Assembly (NCBI GenBank): GCA_046331705.1 | Contig: JAXLQJ010000087.1 | Coordinates: 1-22,424, forward strand | DNA length: 22,424 bases | Direction of reading: 5' to 3' | Origin: JADJOY01 sp046331705 [NCBI: bacterium] | GTDB taxonomy: Bacteria; JADJOY01 | Shown: one piece after another, positions 1 to 8,083 of the stretch | Layout of the letters: each line of letters begins with the position of its first letter | How positions within the stretch are numbered: the stretch's first letter is position 1 | Notes under the pieces: generated by a model | What the model was told of the DNA's origin: nothing | What the model saw: the letters and a program-made list of their open reading frames with translations, nothing else | Databases searched by the model: none | Position numbers and translations under genes: made by a program

Positions 1-1250
1 CCACGCTTCACACCGGCGAGCGCGTCGTCATCAAGGTGCAGCGCCCTGGCCTGCAGCGGATCATCGGCAACGACCTCGACATCCTGACGTTCCTGGCGGA
101 TCTGGTGCACGACAACGTGCCCGAGGCCCGTCAGTTCGATCCCAAGGGGTTGGTCGCGAACTTCGCCCAGTCGATCGTGAAGGAGATCGACTTCACGCGC
201 GAGGCGTTCAACATCCTCAAGTTCCAGGACAACTTCCGCGACGTTCCGTGGATGAAGGCGCCGACGGTCTACACCGCGCTCTCCACGTCGAAGATCCTCA
301 CCATGGAGTTCATCGACGGCATCAAGGCGTCGAACCTCAAGGCCATCGACGAGGCCGGCCTCGACCGCAAGCTCTTGGCCACGCGCGGCACCGAAGGCGT
401 GCTCAAGATGATCTTCGTGGACGGCTTCTTCCACGCCGATCCGCACCCCGGAAACATCTTCGTCCTGCCGGGGAACGTCTTCTGCCTGATCGATTACGGC
501 ATGATGGGCACGGTCGACGACGAGCGCGTCGACGAGCTGCTGGTGTTCTTGGTGGGGCTGCTCACCGGCGACATGGACCGCGTGGTGCAACTCTTCTATC
601 GCCTGGAGCTGATCGACGACCGCGTCAACGTCCGCGCGCTCAAGGCCGAGGGCAAGGCGCTCCTCGACCGCTACGGGAACCAATCGCTCAAGGACATCGA
701 CATCGCGGTCTTCATCACCGAGGTGTTCGAGACCATCCAGCGCCACCACGTGGCGTTGCCGGCGGACCTGTTGCTGATGGCGAAGGCCGTCGCCACCATC
801 GAGGGCATCGCGCAGGAGCTCTATCCCGAGTACGACCCGCTCACCGAGATGCGGACGTACCTGCTCAAGATCTACACCAAGCGTCTCACCGATCCCGCGT
901 ACCTCTTCAAGGGCGTCTATCACGCGGTCGATTCGTACGTTTACTTGCTCCGGAAGCTGCCGCGCGAGCTGGAATCGATCGTCTCCAAGCTGCGCAAGGG
1001 TGAGCTCAGCGTGCGCGTCGAGGACGTCGACGCGCGGCGCGCGGCCCGCGCCCACGAGCGCGCGCTCAACCGACTCACGCTCGCGATCTTCTATCTCGCC
1101 ACCGGCATCGGCTCGACCATCCTGCTCATCGAGCCCCGTGGACCCCACGTCCTGGGGATGCCGGCCACCACCCTCGTGGGCGTGCTCGGCCTGCTTCTCG
1201 CGCTCACCGTCGCAGCGATTCTGGGGCTCAGCTTCCTGCGCTCCGACTGA
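1..1250 (+). CDS. UbiB/ABC1 (AarF) family atypical protein kinase-like protein, 5' end outside window
   Basis: This is the C-terminal part of an ABC1/UbiB-family protein; the reading frame is open from base 3, and the N-terminal KxGQ region lies outside the window. Family landmarks seen are VVIKVQRPG (bases 24-50) with the nucleotide-contacting lysine, the KEIDFTREA segment (about bases 180-206), HADPHPGN (432-455) in the catalytic-loop position, and DYG (492-500) as the metal-binding DFG equivalent. The end of the protein carries two hydrophobic stretches (about bases 1070-1125 and 1155-1240), the pair of C-terminal membrane helices typical of bacterial UbiB proteins. The family supports ubiquinone biosynthesis or lipid homeostasis at the inner membrane, probably through ATPase activity; which of these applies here cannot be told, since no ubi genes are visible. 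A GTG at base 36 is not the true start, because the conserved segment begins upstream of it. Confidence 0.93.
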   Translation, partial: TLHTGERVVIKVQRPGLQRIIGNDLDILTFLADLVHDNVPEARQFDPKGLVANFAQSIVKEIDFTREAFNILKFQDNFRDVPWMKAPTVYTALSTSKILTMEFIDGIKASNLKAIDEAGLDRKLLATRGTEGVLKMIFVDGFFHADPHPGNIFVLPGNVFCLIDYGMMGTVDDERVDELLVFLVGLLTGDMDRVVQLFYRLELIDDRVNVRALKAEGKALLDRYGNQSLKDIDIAVFITEVFETIQRHHVALPADLLLMAKAVATIEGIAQELYPEYDPLTEMRTYLLKIYTKRLTDPAYLFKGVYHAVDSYVYLLRKLPRELESIVSKLRKGELSVRVEDVDARRAARAHERALNRLTLAIFYLATGIGSTILLIEPRGPHVLGMPATTLVGVLGLLLALTVAAILGLSFLRSD

Positions 1251-1450
1251 CCGCGAGTCTCGCTGCCCGCGTGTGGGTGAGCGTTCCGGGGGTCGCGGTC
1301 ACGCACGCCCGTTCCGTGCACGTCGGGAACGTCGCGCTGGTACGAGACGCGTGGGGTTCCTTCGCGGCGGGGCGCACGGATCGTCTGCCGCGAGCTGCGG
1401 GCGCTGCGTGGAGGTGGCGATGAAGACGAAGTCGCACGACCGCTGCGGGG

Positions 1451-3721
1451 TCAGGTCGTGCGCACGACGGTGTCGAGCGCCTGTCGCACCGAGAGCGCCA
1501 GGTCCGCGATGACGAATGGCTTCTGCAGGAACGCGCGCACGCCGGCGGTGGCCACCACGTCGGCCGACATCATCTCGCCGAGACCCGAGGTGAGGATCAC
1601 CGGCTGTGAGAGATGCCCGCGACGCATCGCCTCCGCGAGCTCGAGCCCCGTCATCTCCGGCATGGTCTGATCCGTCACCACCAGCTCGATCGGTGCACCG
1701 CCGTCGGAGAGCCGCTCGAGCGCTTTCCGTCCGTTGGCCGCCGACTCGACGTGGTAGCCGAGCTTGGTGAGGATGCGCTCGCCGAAGAGCCGGATGCTGG
1801 GCTCGTCGTCCACGAACAGGATGCGCTCGCCTCGACCGCGCGGTGCAGCCGGGCCCGTTTCCGCGGCGTGCTCCGCCTGGGTGCTCACTCGCGGCAGGTA
1901 GACGCGGAACGTGGTGCCCTTGCTCGGCTCGCTGTAGACGGTGACGTCGCCGCCGCACCCGGTGACGATGCCGAGCACCGTCGGCAGCCCCAGGCCAGTG
2001 CCGCGGCCGCGCTCCTTGGTGGTGAAGAACGGATCGAAGATCCGCTCCAAGGTCGCGCGATCCATGCCGCACCCGGTGTCGGCCACCGTCAGCCTCACGT
2101 ACTCGGTGCCGGGCATGAGCCGGGTACCTTCGTGGGCGCCGTCAACGTCGGTCTTCACGCGATCGAGGCTCACCGAGAGCGTTCCGCCCTGGCCATCCAT
2201 GGCGTGGAACGCGTTGGTGCAGAGGTTCATCACCACTTGGTGGAGCTGGGTGGGATCGGCCACCACCCTCCCCACGTCGCGATCGAAGGTGCGGGCGATC
2301 TCGATCGTGGACGGCAGCGACGCGCGCAGCAGGTTGAGCGCCTCGTTCACCACCGGCCGGATCTCGATCGGTCGCCGGACGTCCTCCACCTGGCGACTGA
2401 AGGTGAGGATCTGGCGCACCAGATCGCGAGCGCGTTGCGCGGCCTGCAGCACCGAGGTGAGGTCCGCACGGATCGGGCTCTCACTCGGCAGCGAATCGAG
2501 GGAGATCTCGGTGAAGCCCAGGATCGCCACCAGGATGTTGTTGAAGTCGTGGGCGATCCCGCCGGCGAGGGTGCCGATCGCTTCCAGCTTCTGCGAGCGC
2601 CGCAGGCGCAGCTCGACCTCGCGCTCGTGCGACACGTCGCTGAGCACGACGATGCTCCCGACCGCGGCGTCATCGGGGGCGCGGATCGGGGAGATCTTCA
2701 CGTCGAGCTCGAGCGCGCCCACGGTGTCTTGGCCGTGCTGCCCGACGATCGTTCCGGTGCGGATCTCGCCGCTCGCCGCCGGCCCCGGATCCGCGGTCGA
2801 GGCCGAGCCCGTGTCCAGCGCAGCCACCAGCGCGCCGAGATTCGCGCCCAGCGTACGGCCGCTCTTCTCGGCGAGCTGCACGAACGCCGGATTTCGATAC
2901 AGGAACTCGCCATCCGAGTCGGCGATCGCGACGCCGTCGGCGAGCTGTTCGATCGCCGTGACCAGCCGGGCGACGCTCTCCTGCGCGCGGCGCCGGCCTT
3001 CGATCTCCTCCCGCAGCCGCGCGTGGCTGGCGCGCAGCTCCTCCTGTTCGCGGGCGAGCGAGGCGTGTGCCTCGCGCTCGTTCTCGATCGTGCCCGCCAG
3101 GCCTTCGAGCAGCGTCGCGAGCGCCATCGCCACCACGCCGCTCACGAACAGGAAGTTGAGGCTCACGATCGTCCACTGGTGAAGCGCGGTGCCGGTGATG
3201 CGCAGCGCGAAGCTCACGTTCGCGAGGCCGAGCGCGCCGAACCCCATGAGCGTGACGGCGCTCACCGCGATGGTGGCGAGCGCGGTGCGCCAGCCAAGCA
3301 GCACCGCGGCGAAGAGCGACACCGAGAAGAGATAGATCTCGCTCACCGGACCCACCTCGACGAGCAAGACGACCGAGAGCAGGTACGCGAGACCGACGAG
3401 CTGCAGCGAGCGCGAGCGATAGGACATGCGCCGCGATCGCGCCAGCACGGTGACCCACACGAGACCGATCGTGTCGCCGACGATCACCGCTGGCAGGTCG
3501 TCGCGCAGCGCCGCAAACACGCTCGGCACGTACACCAGGGTGCCGAGCCACACGGTTGCGCGCAGCACCGTCGAGAGGATGCGCTCGCGCCACCGCTCGA
3601 GCGACTCTCCCGGCTGAGGCCGCGGCAGCGTCCCCACGCGCCGCCAGACGGCTCCCACCAGCGACGCGAGACGGCTCCGCAGCGGCGAGTCCGGGGGCCG
3701 GGGGCGAAGGGGGGCGTTCAT
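1451..3721 (-). CDS. Membrane-bound hybrid sensor histidine kinase (6 TM, PAS, HisKA, HATPase, receiver)
   Basis: The 756-residue protein has about six hydrophobic helices (residues 52-205), a coiled coil (210-250), a PAS domain (about 250-365), a HisKA dimerisation helix with phospho-acceptor His391 in AHDFNN, and a HATPase_c domain with an N-box around MNLCTNA (498-504), G1 ADTGCGM (547-553) and the FFTT/GTGLGL lid (565-579). It ends in a receiver domain with acidic residues 638-640, phospho-acceptor Asp684 (VTDQTMPEM) and Lys734. It should autophosphorylate on His391 and pass the phosphate to its own receiver. No HTH or Hpt domain follows, so the downstream partner is unknown. The frame stays open to 3868, but ATG 3721 is preferred: it has a GAGG-like sequence upstream and the 49 extra residues look non-coding. 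The membrane block resembles a MASE-type integral sensor, a guess from topology only. Confidence 0.92.
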   Translation of the reverse strand: MNAPLRPRPPDSPLRSRLASLVGAVWRRVGTLPRPQPGESLERWRERILSTVLRATVWLGTLVYVPSVFAALRDDLPAVIVGDTIGLVWVTVLARSRRMSYRSRSLQLVGLAYLLSVVLLVEVGPVSEIYLFSVSLFAAVLLGWRTALATIAVSAVTLMGFGALGLANVSFALRITGTALHQWTIVSLNFLFVSGVVAMALATLLEGLAGTIENEREAHASLAREQEELRASHARLREEIEGRRRAQESVARLVTAIEQLADGVAIADSDGEFLYRNPAFVQLAEKSGRTLGANLGALVAALDTGSASTADPGPAASGEIRTGTIVGQHGQDTVGALELDVKISPIRAPDDAAVGSIVVLSDVSHEREVELRLRRSQKLEAIGTLAGGIAHDFNNILVAILGFTEISLDSLPSESPIRADLTSVLQAAQRARDLVRQILTFSRQVEDVRRPIEIRPVVNEALNLLRASLPSTIEIARTFDRDVGRVVADPTQLHQVVMNLCTNAFHAMDGQGGTLSVSLDRVKTDVDGAHEGTRLMPGTEYVRLTVADTGCGMDRATLERIFDPFFTTKERGRGTGLGLPTVLGIVTGCGGDVTVYSEPSKGTTFRVYLPRVSTQAEHAAETGPAAPRGRGERILFVDDEPSIRLFGERILTKLGYHVESAANGRKALERLSDGGAPIELVVTDQTMPEMTGLELAEAMRRGHLSQPVILTSGLGEMMSADVVATAGVRAFLQKPFVIADLALSVRQALDTVVRTT

Positions 3722-4105
3722 CGTGACGGACTCGTCCTCGACGCGTGGTGCAGTCCGGCCCGGTGTCAGGCCCCGACGGGCGCTTCGCCTCACGGTAGGC
3801 CAGCGGCCTATCGTAAGAAGCCGAGTTGTATCCGGGGTTTCAGGCTTCGGGCGAGTCTCCTCGCGCACTCGGTGTGCAAGAACGCCGCCGCGCGACGGTC
3901 CTGGGCCGCCCCAGGGGCGATCGTGCCCTGGCGCCCTAGGTGGAAGTATCCACGCATGTGAGCCCGCTCACGTACGAGCAGCGCGTCGAGCTCGCGATCG
4001 AGGGCTCGCTCGTGCGGGGATCGCGCGCGAACCGGGACGTGTCGTCGTGAAGCTTCCACCGCTCGCGTTGTGGTGCCGCACGCGCTACGCGTATCGTCGA
4101 GTGGC
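3722..4105. other. Divergent intergenic region, no convincing gene
   Basis: This stretch separates the leftward kinase from the rightward lipoprotein and should hold both promoters, but no clear -35/-10 pair was recognised. It holds a strong hairpin (3794-3812), a small hairpin at 3940-3953, and a 30-codon open frame from GTG 3958 to TGA 4050 with a fairly protein-like composition. That frame has no close Shine-Dalgarno and no recognised family, so it is not called as a gene. Confidence 0.5.
3794..3812. promoter_or_regulatory. Inverted repeat/hairpin between divergent genes
   Basis: GGTAGGCC-AGC-GGCCTATC forms an 8-bp stem (one G-U pair when read on the + strand) with a 3-base loop. It lies about 75 bases upstream of the kinase ATG and about 295 bases upstream of the lipoprotein ATG. 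No T-run follows on either side, so an operator or a 5' UTR structure is as likely as a terminator. Confidence 0.3.
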
Positions 4106-5380
4106 ATGAATCCGTCGCTCGCCCCGCAGTTGGATGGCGAGGCTTCGCTCGCGCGCGGCAATGCTCGCGCGAACAAGCCTGCCAGGTCGACTCGCGCCGC
4201 GCCGCGGCAGCGTGCAGGGTGGAACGCCCTTCGGCTCGTCGTGGCGCTCTCGTGCGTGACGACCGCTGCTTGCACGCCGGAGCGATTCCAGCGATTGCTC
4301 ACCGACACACATGCCGCCATTGGCTACGCGGTGCGGCCGACTCCGGCGGGTGGCTACGTCGTCGCCGGTTCCGCGGCGTTCCCCGGCCAGGTGAGCCCGA
4401 TGACTCTGGTCGACACCGGGGCGGATGGCGAGCCGATCTGGGCTGCCCCGATCGGCTCGAGCGTCATGGGTTGGGCCACGCACGTGGTTCCGGTGGTTGG
4501 CGGCGAGCTCGTCGCTTGCGGTACCGAGCTGCCCAATCCGCCGGGACCGCCGCAGCTTCTAGCGCTCAGCCAGGTGGACGCCGCCGGTGCCGTCGAGTGG
4601 CATCGGGTGCTCGCGGCCCTGCCGCCGGGCAGCAACGAGAGCGCCGAGTGTCAAGGGCTCGAGCCGGCGCTCGATGGCGGGTATCGGCTGATCTGGAAGC
4701 TCAATCAGGCACCTCCCGGGCAGACCGCGCGCGTGTGGGTGCTGGCCACCGACGCCGCTGGAGCCGAGATCTGGCGTCACCCCATCGAGGGCGGCGTGTC
4801 GGGCCCAGCGGCGCTCACCGTCACACCCGATGGGCACACGATCGTCGCGGCGACGACCAGCTTGCTCGAGGTGCGTCTTCTCGATCTCGACGCGACTGGA
4901 AACGAGCAGTGGACGCGCACCTATGCCAGCAGCGTCTTCCGCGGCGCGGTCATCACCAGCATCGACGGGACGCAGGACGGTGCGTTCTTCCTCGTCGGGT
5001 CGATCGTGTCGCCCTTGACGCACGTGACAGCCGCCGCGCTCATCAAGATCGACCGCGCCGGGTCGATCGTCTGGACCCGTTATCCGTCCGACTTCGACGG
5101 AGACACGGTGATCAGCGACGGAGTGCATGGTCTCTACGGCGGCTACGCGGCGGTCGGCTGGCAGCTAGCCCCCGAGTCGGGCTGCCTGCTCGTGAAGACC
5201 AGCGACGCCGGCGAAGTGGAGTGGAGCCGCCTCTTCGGACCGCCGGGCGTTGCGCGCGGCTGCACGAGCGTGCGCTCGACCCGAGATGGCGGCTTCGTGT
5301 TCACGGGGCTCTACTCGCCAGGAGACATGTACCTCGTCAAGACGGATTCGACAGGCGACGCAGGTCCACCCCCCGCGTAG
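4106..5380 (+). CDS. Predicted lipoprotein with seven-bladed beta-propeller
   Basis: The 424-residue protein starts at ATG 4106 (an ATG at 4070 is also in frame). A rather long charged N-region precedes a hydrophobic segment ending in a lipobox-like ...TTAAC, with candidate lipidated Cys56. The mature part consists of seven imperfect repeats, each beginning around a G-G-[YF]-x-[VA] strand and closing with [VIL]-x-x-D-x-x-G-x-x-x-W, for example GGYVVAG...GEPIW, GGYRLIW...GAEIW, GGYAAVGW...GEVEW and GGFVFTG at the end. This is the pattern of secreted delta-60/PQQ-like beta-propellers, common as multicopy surface lipoproteins in environmental bacteria. Seven copies fit one closed propeller. No catalytic residues are expected; a binding or scaffolding role at the cell surface is inference. 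The last blade lacks its closing Trp strand, which could be supplied by the N-terminus. The 50-residue N-region before the hydrophobic core is longer than usual, so a downstream start cannot be excluded. Confidence 0.75.
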   Translation: MNPSLAPQLDGEASLARGNARANKPARSTRAAPRQRAGWNALRLVVALSCVTTAACTPERFQRLLTDTHAAIGYAVRPTPAGGYVVAGSAAFPGQVSPMTLVDTGADGEPIWAAPIGSSVMGWATHVVPVVGGELVACGTELPNPPGPPQLLALSQVDAAGAVEWHRVLAALPPGSNESAECQGLEPALDGGYRLIWKLNQAPPGQTARVWVLATDAAGAEIWRHPIEGGVSGPAALTVTPDGHTIVAATTSLLEVRLLDLDATGNEQWTRTYASSVFRGAVITSIDGTQDGAFFLVGSIVSPLTHVTAAALIKIDRAGSIVWTRYPSDFDGDTVISDGVHGLYGGYAAVGWQLAPESGCLLVKTSDAGEVEWSRLFGPPGVARGCTSVRSTRDGGFVFTGLYSPGDMYLVKTDSTGDAGPPPA

Positions 5381-5700
5381 CCAACGCAATCCTTCGTCGC
5401 GCTCGGCGCGCTGGAGCGCGGCGCGTCCGATCCGGCCCTGACGTGCCAGCGCATGGGCCAGCCGCTTCAGCGTCGAGCTCGCACCGAACCGGATTCGAGC
5501 CTGACTCGCGGGAGCGCGGTGGACGAGGCCGCGAATCCGTTGGTGAGCAATCTGCGGCCGGAGAGCCGCTGGGACTTGGTGGAGTGTGCTGCGGTGACGT
5601 CGACGACCGGGCAGTGGTAGAAGCGCTCAGCGCGACGAGCCAGTCGCGCGAGATCCTGAAGCGGGGCAGTCCCGATCGATTCGAGCAGATTCCAACCTGA
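5381..5700 (+). pseudogene. Possible decayed coding sequence with a frame change
   Basis: Directly after the TAG of the lipoprotein, the same frame stays open for 79 codons (5381-5617, TAG at 5618-5620), with a strong G/C third-position bias and a protein-like composition, including an SNLRPESRWDLVECAAV segment. The only ATG in it is at 5453. From about 5570-5614 the next frame takes over with similar quality (VVEALSATSQSREILKRG..., TGA at 5698-5700). The two pieces look like one former gene split by a frameshift. An intact short gene starting at 5453, stop-codon readthrough of the lipoprotein, or chance in GC-rich DNA are alternatives. No family is recognised. Confidence 0.3.
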
Positions 5701-5706
5701 AGGAGG
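5701..5706 (+). promoter_or_regulatory. Strong Shine-Dalgarno AGGAGG
   Basis: AGGAGG lies six bases before ATG 5713 and is part of TGAAGGAGGG. It is one of the best ribosome binding sites in the window and supports the short downstream gene as real. Confidence 0.75.
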
Positions 5707-5712
5707 GTTCGG

Positions 5713-5943
5713 ATGCGCGCCACACGAACTCGGATGTTGCTGGTCATCGTCGGCCTCGCGGGCCTCGTCTGCTCCGTTTATGGGGCGTCTGCCGCCACGG
5801 CGAGATCGTCACGCAACTCCCGCGAGTACTGCCAGGAGCTGGCCAGCGATTGCGAGCGCAACTGTGAGTCCGGTGACGCCGCGAAGGAAGCAGCCTGCCA
5901 GCGCGATTGCGCGCGGCGGTACCAGGAGTGCCTGAACGGATAG
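5713..5943 (+). CDS. Small exported six-cysteine protein (twin CX3C pattern)
   Basis: This 76-residue protein starts after a strong AGGAGG. Residues 1-27 form a signal peptide: basic MRATRTR, a hydrophobic core, then a possible cleavage site after ASA. The mature part of about 49 residues is hydrophilic, probably helical, and has six cysteines at 40, 47, 51, 62, 66 and 73. Their spacing, C-x6-C-x3-C-x10-C-x3-C-x6-C, is a mirror image about its centre. Such an arrangement suggests an alpha-hairpin whose two helices are stapled by disulfides, as in twin-CX3C or CHCH proteins; the resemblance is one of pattern, not shown homology. The export signal fits disulfide formation in the periplasm. It lies downstream of the lipoprotein on the same strand and converges on the metallopeptidase operon. 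Function unknown. Confidence 0.72.
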   Translation: MRATRTRMLLVIVGLAGLVCSVYGASAATARSSRNSREYCQELASDCERNCESGDAAKEAACQRDCARRYQECLNG

Positions 5944-5952
5944 GCGCTCTGA

Positions 5953-6138
5953 CTGCCCACGGCGGTCGAGAAGGTCTTCGAGCTGCCCGCCGAAGCCGTC
6001 GTGGCGGCGTCGGCGAGCAACTTCCGGCACGAGTCGTTGCCCTGCTGCGGCCCAGCGCTCGGTGTGGCGAGGCAATGCAGCGAGGCGACGGTCATCAGTC
6101 GTGATCGGCAGCGAGCTTTTCCGGGCTACGAGCACTGA
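5953..6138 (+). other. Short open frame of uncertain status between convergent genes
   Basis: A frame of 61 codons opens right after an in-frame TGA (5950-5952) and reads PTAVEKVFELPAEAVV... with almost all third positions G or C up to about 6090. It has no ATG; the first usable start is GTG 6001, without a Shine-Dalgarno. It overlaps the 3' end of the leftward metallopeptidase gene. It may be a gene remnant or a chance frame. Confidence 0.2.
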
Positions 6139-8083
6139 CGAGCTCATGCGGAAGCGAGAGCCAGTTGAGCTTCCCTTCTCGATAGCCCACGAGCTGTCTT
6201 TGCGACCAATCACACGCGATCACCTGCTCGACCGGAAGGGTGATGGCTGGCCGGTTGCTGGGCTCCACTCGAGTCCACCCGCCTTGGGATAGAAACGCGG
6301 CACCATCACAGCCGAAGGGGGCGCGTTCCAGGTCGGGAGCGTGAGTCGGCGACTCTCCGAACAATGCCAGTGGCGGCGGCGAAGGAGGCTCGAAGGTGTG
6401 TGTCGAGCACCTGCCGAGGTCGAGGTCCAGGCCCGACTCGAGGAGACCGGCGCTCGGGCAATCGATCACCTCGTCGACAGTCCCATCGAGGTGATCGCAC
6501 GACGTCAGGATGCGCAAGCGATCGCGATCGAAACCGAGGCTCCGGATGGTACACGACGAGTCCAGCGGCAACATCTTGAATGTTTGCCGTTCCGGTGTCG
6601 TGATCTCGAGGACGAACAGTCCTTTGTCGACGAATTGGCTCGACACGGCGAGGCGCCGATCTCGGATCGCCGCCACGTGAACCTCGGAGGTCGAGAAAGC
6701 GGGTTGGTGAACGACCGCGGGACGGCTGTCGGCTGCGCTGGCGAAGATCTGGAGGCGATCGGGATCGGCGATCAACACCGAGCCGTCGATCCCGTACTGG
6801 ACGACTGCCCCCTCGGTCGTCTTGGCCCCTCGCTCAGGACGCGACACCCAGCAGGCCTCCAGGCCTCGGTCTTCCGGGCACGACAGATAGGACCGGGACA
6901 ATTGCGAGGGAAGGTGTCCGGCTTCATCCACCGTCTGGCGGAACACGAGCTCCCATCGGTTGGGTTCGACGCGACGGGCCGCTCGAACTCGCCCGGGGAA
7001 CGCGCCCTTGACCAGGAACGACTGGATATCGTTGCCTGCCCTGCGGATCAGCTTCAGGCGGCCCTTGTGCTCGATCCAGCCGGACAGCACGAATGTGTCC
7101 GGACCGACACCCGTGACGCTGGGCGCTTCCTCGAACTGTCCTTCCGGATCAGCCCAAACGGCGAAGGTCTGACGCTCGCGGAGCGCTTCCTCGGTTCGCT
7201 GAAAGTCGTGGATCTCCGCATCGAGCGAGTCTGCAAACGGGTTCGTCGCGCGGTTCATCAGACAGTCCAGGAGATTGACGCTCAGCTTGCGACGGCGGAG
7301 GGAAAACGACTCGTATCCCTCACGCCCGGTGCACGCATCGTCCGCCGGCTCGAAGTCGCGGATCTCGCCCCGCACTCGACCGATCAGGCTGTAGGCGTAA
7401 TCCCAGCTCAGGCCGCCCTCGTGGGCGTCGACGATCAGCCTCCACGTCTCGCTTCCCTTTGCCGCGTGGCAGGCGAGAGCCGCGCCTCGCTCGTCGCACG
7501 CCATCTCCTCGGAGCCGCCGAGTACCGGTAGCGGGGCACAGCGGAGCGCATCGGCGTCCTTGGCCATGTGCCGTCTTCCCCCCTCCCCGCCTCGCTCCAA
7601 ATGCCCGATCTCGTGGCCGAGAATGCTCTGCACCAAGAATCGGCCCGCCAGCGCAACCTCCACGCGGATCGGTGGCCCGAAGTAGTTTGCCCGCGCCAAC
7701 CACTCCGCGAAGCCGGGGTTACAGACGATCGTATTGCTTCTGGGAATCGACCAGCACCGTGGCAGGGACGCGCTCCCGTCACAGGCATCGGCATCCCAGC
7801 TCGCTTTGGCCGCGCGGTCCGGAAAGATGAGATTGACGGCGGAAGCGTCGTGCGCGCCGTTGAAGTTCCACTCGCGAGCATCGAGCTTCGCCGCCGGCAA
7901 CAGGTCGCGGGTCAGGCTCTCGAGCAGTCCCTTGTCGAGAGCGCGCGAGCCGACGCTCGCGCGGCAGGCGTCGTAATCGAAAGCGGTCGCTACCTCGGCG
8001 ACGTCGAGAACGACCCACGCGACCATCGCCACGACCGCGACGGCCGACCAGCGTCGGCTCTCGTCGACGAGCCGCGCGCACAT
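6095..8083 (-). CDS. Exported HEIGH-type zinc metallopeptidase-like protein with large C-terminal domain
   Basis: The 662-residue protein starts at the ATG that shares one base with the stop of the upstream gene (TGATG); the frame extends further upstream but only as a shadow of that gene. A hydrophobic segment (residues 12-34, ending ATA) is a signal peptide or anchor. H157-E-I-G-H161 is a zinc-peptidase HExxH motif, and EEMACDE (192-198), about 30 residues later, is a good candidate for the third ligand, as in gluzincins of the M48 type. The remaining C-terminal part (about 290-662) is beta-rich, with many cysteines, and includes stretches such as RRLAVSSQFVDKGLFVLEI that resemble propeller blades; this is inference. 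Many cysteines agree with an exported protein. Codon usage is less GC-biased than in the neighbouring kinases. It is probably co-translated with the Het-C-like gene and acts in the same place. Family and substrate are not recognised. Confidence 0.78.
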   Translation of the reverse strand: MCARLVDESRRWSAVAVVAMVAWVVLDVAEVATAFDYDACRASVGSRALDKGLLESLTRDLLPAAKLDAREWNFNGAHDASAVNLIFPDRAAKASWDADACDGSASLPRCWSIPRSNTIVCNPGFAEWLARANYFGPPIRVEVALAGRFLVQSILGHEIGHLERGGEGGRRHMAKDADALRCAPLPVLGGSEEMACDERGAALACHAAKGSETWRLIVDAHEGGLSWDYAYSLIGRVRGEIRDFEPADDACTGREGYESFSLRRRKLSVNLLDCLMNRATNPFADSLDAEIHDFQRTEEALRERQTFAVWADPEGQFEEAPSVTGVGPDTFVLSGWIEHKGRLKLIRRAGNDIQSFLVKGAFPGRVRAARRVEPNRWELVFRQTVDEAGHLPSQLSRSYLSCPEDRGLEACWVSRPERGAKTTEGAVVQYGIDGSVLIADPDRLQIFASAADSRPAVVHQPAFSTSEVHVAAIRDRRLAVSSQFVDKGLFVLEITTPERQTFKMLPLDSSCTIRSLGFDRDRLRILTSCDHLDGTVDEVIDCPSAGLLESGLDLDLGRCSTHTFEPPSPPPLALFGESPTHAPDLERAPFGCDGAAFLSQGGWTRVEPSNRPAITLPVEQVIACDWSQRQLVGYREGKLNWLSLPHELVSARSPEKLAADHD

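Noticed and set aside
1251-1450. Spacer between the UbiB-like gene and the convergent kinase gene examined for a gene or terminator
   Set aside because: No stable hairpin with T-run and no short gene with a Shine-Dalgarno were seen; only shadows of neighbouring frames.
1613-3961. Long open frame on the + strand opposite the membrane hybrid kinase (782 codons)
   Set aside because: It is an antisense shadow produced by the high GC3 of the kinase gene; its translation is Arg/His/Ala-rich with no domain, while the opposite strand shows all kinase motifs.
4219-5570. Alternative + strand frame through the lipoprotein gene
   Set aside because: Arg-rich shadow of the lipoprotein frame, which alone shows repeats and a lipobox. 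Only its end (about 5570-5700) is kept, as part of the possible remnant.
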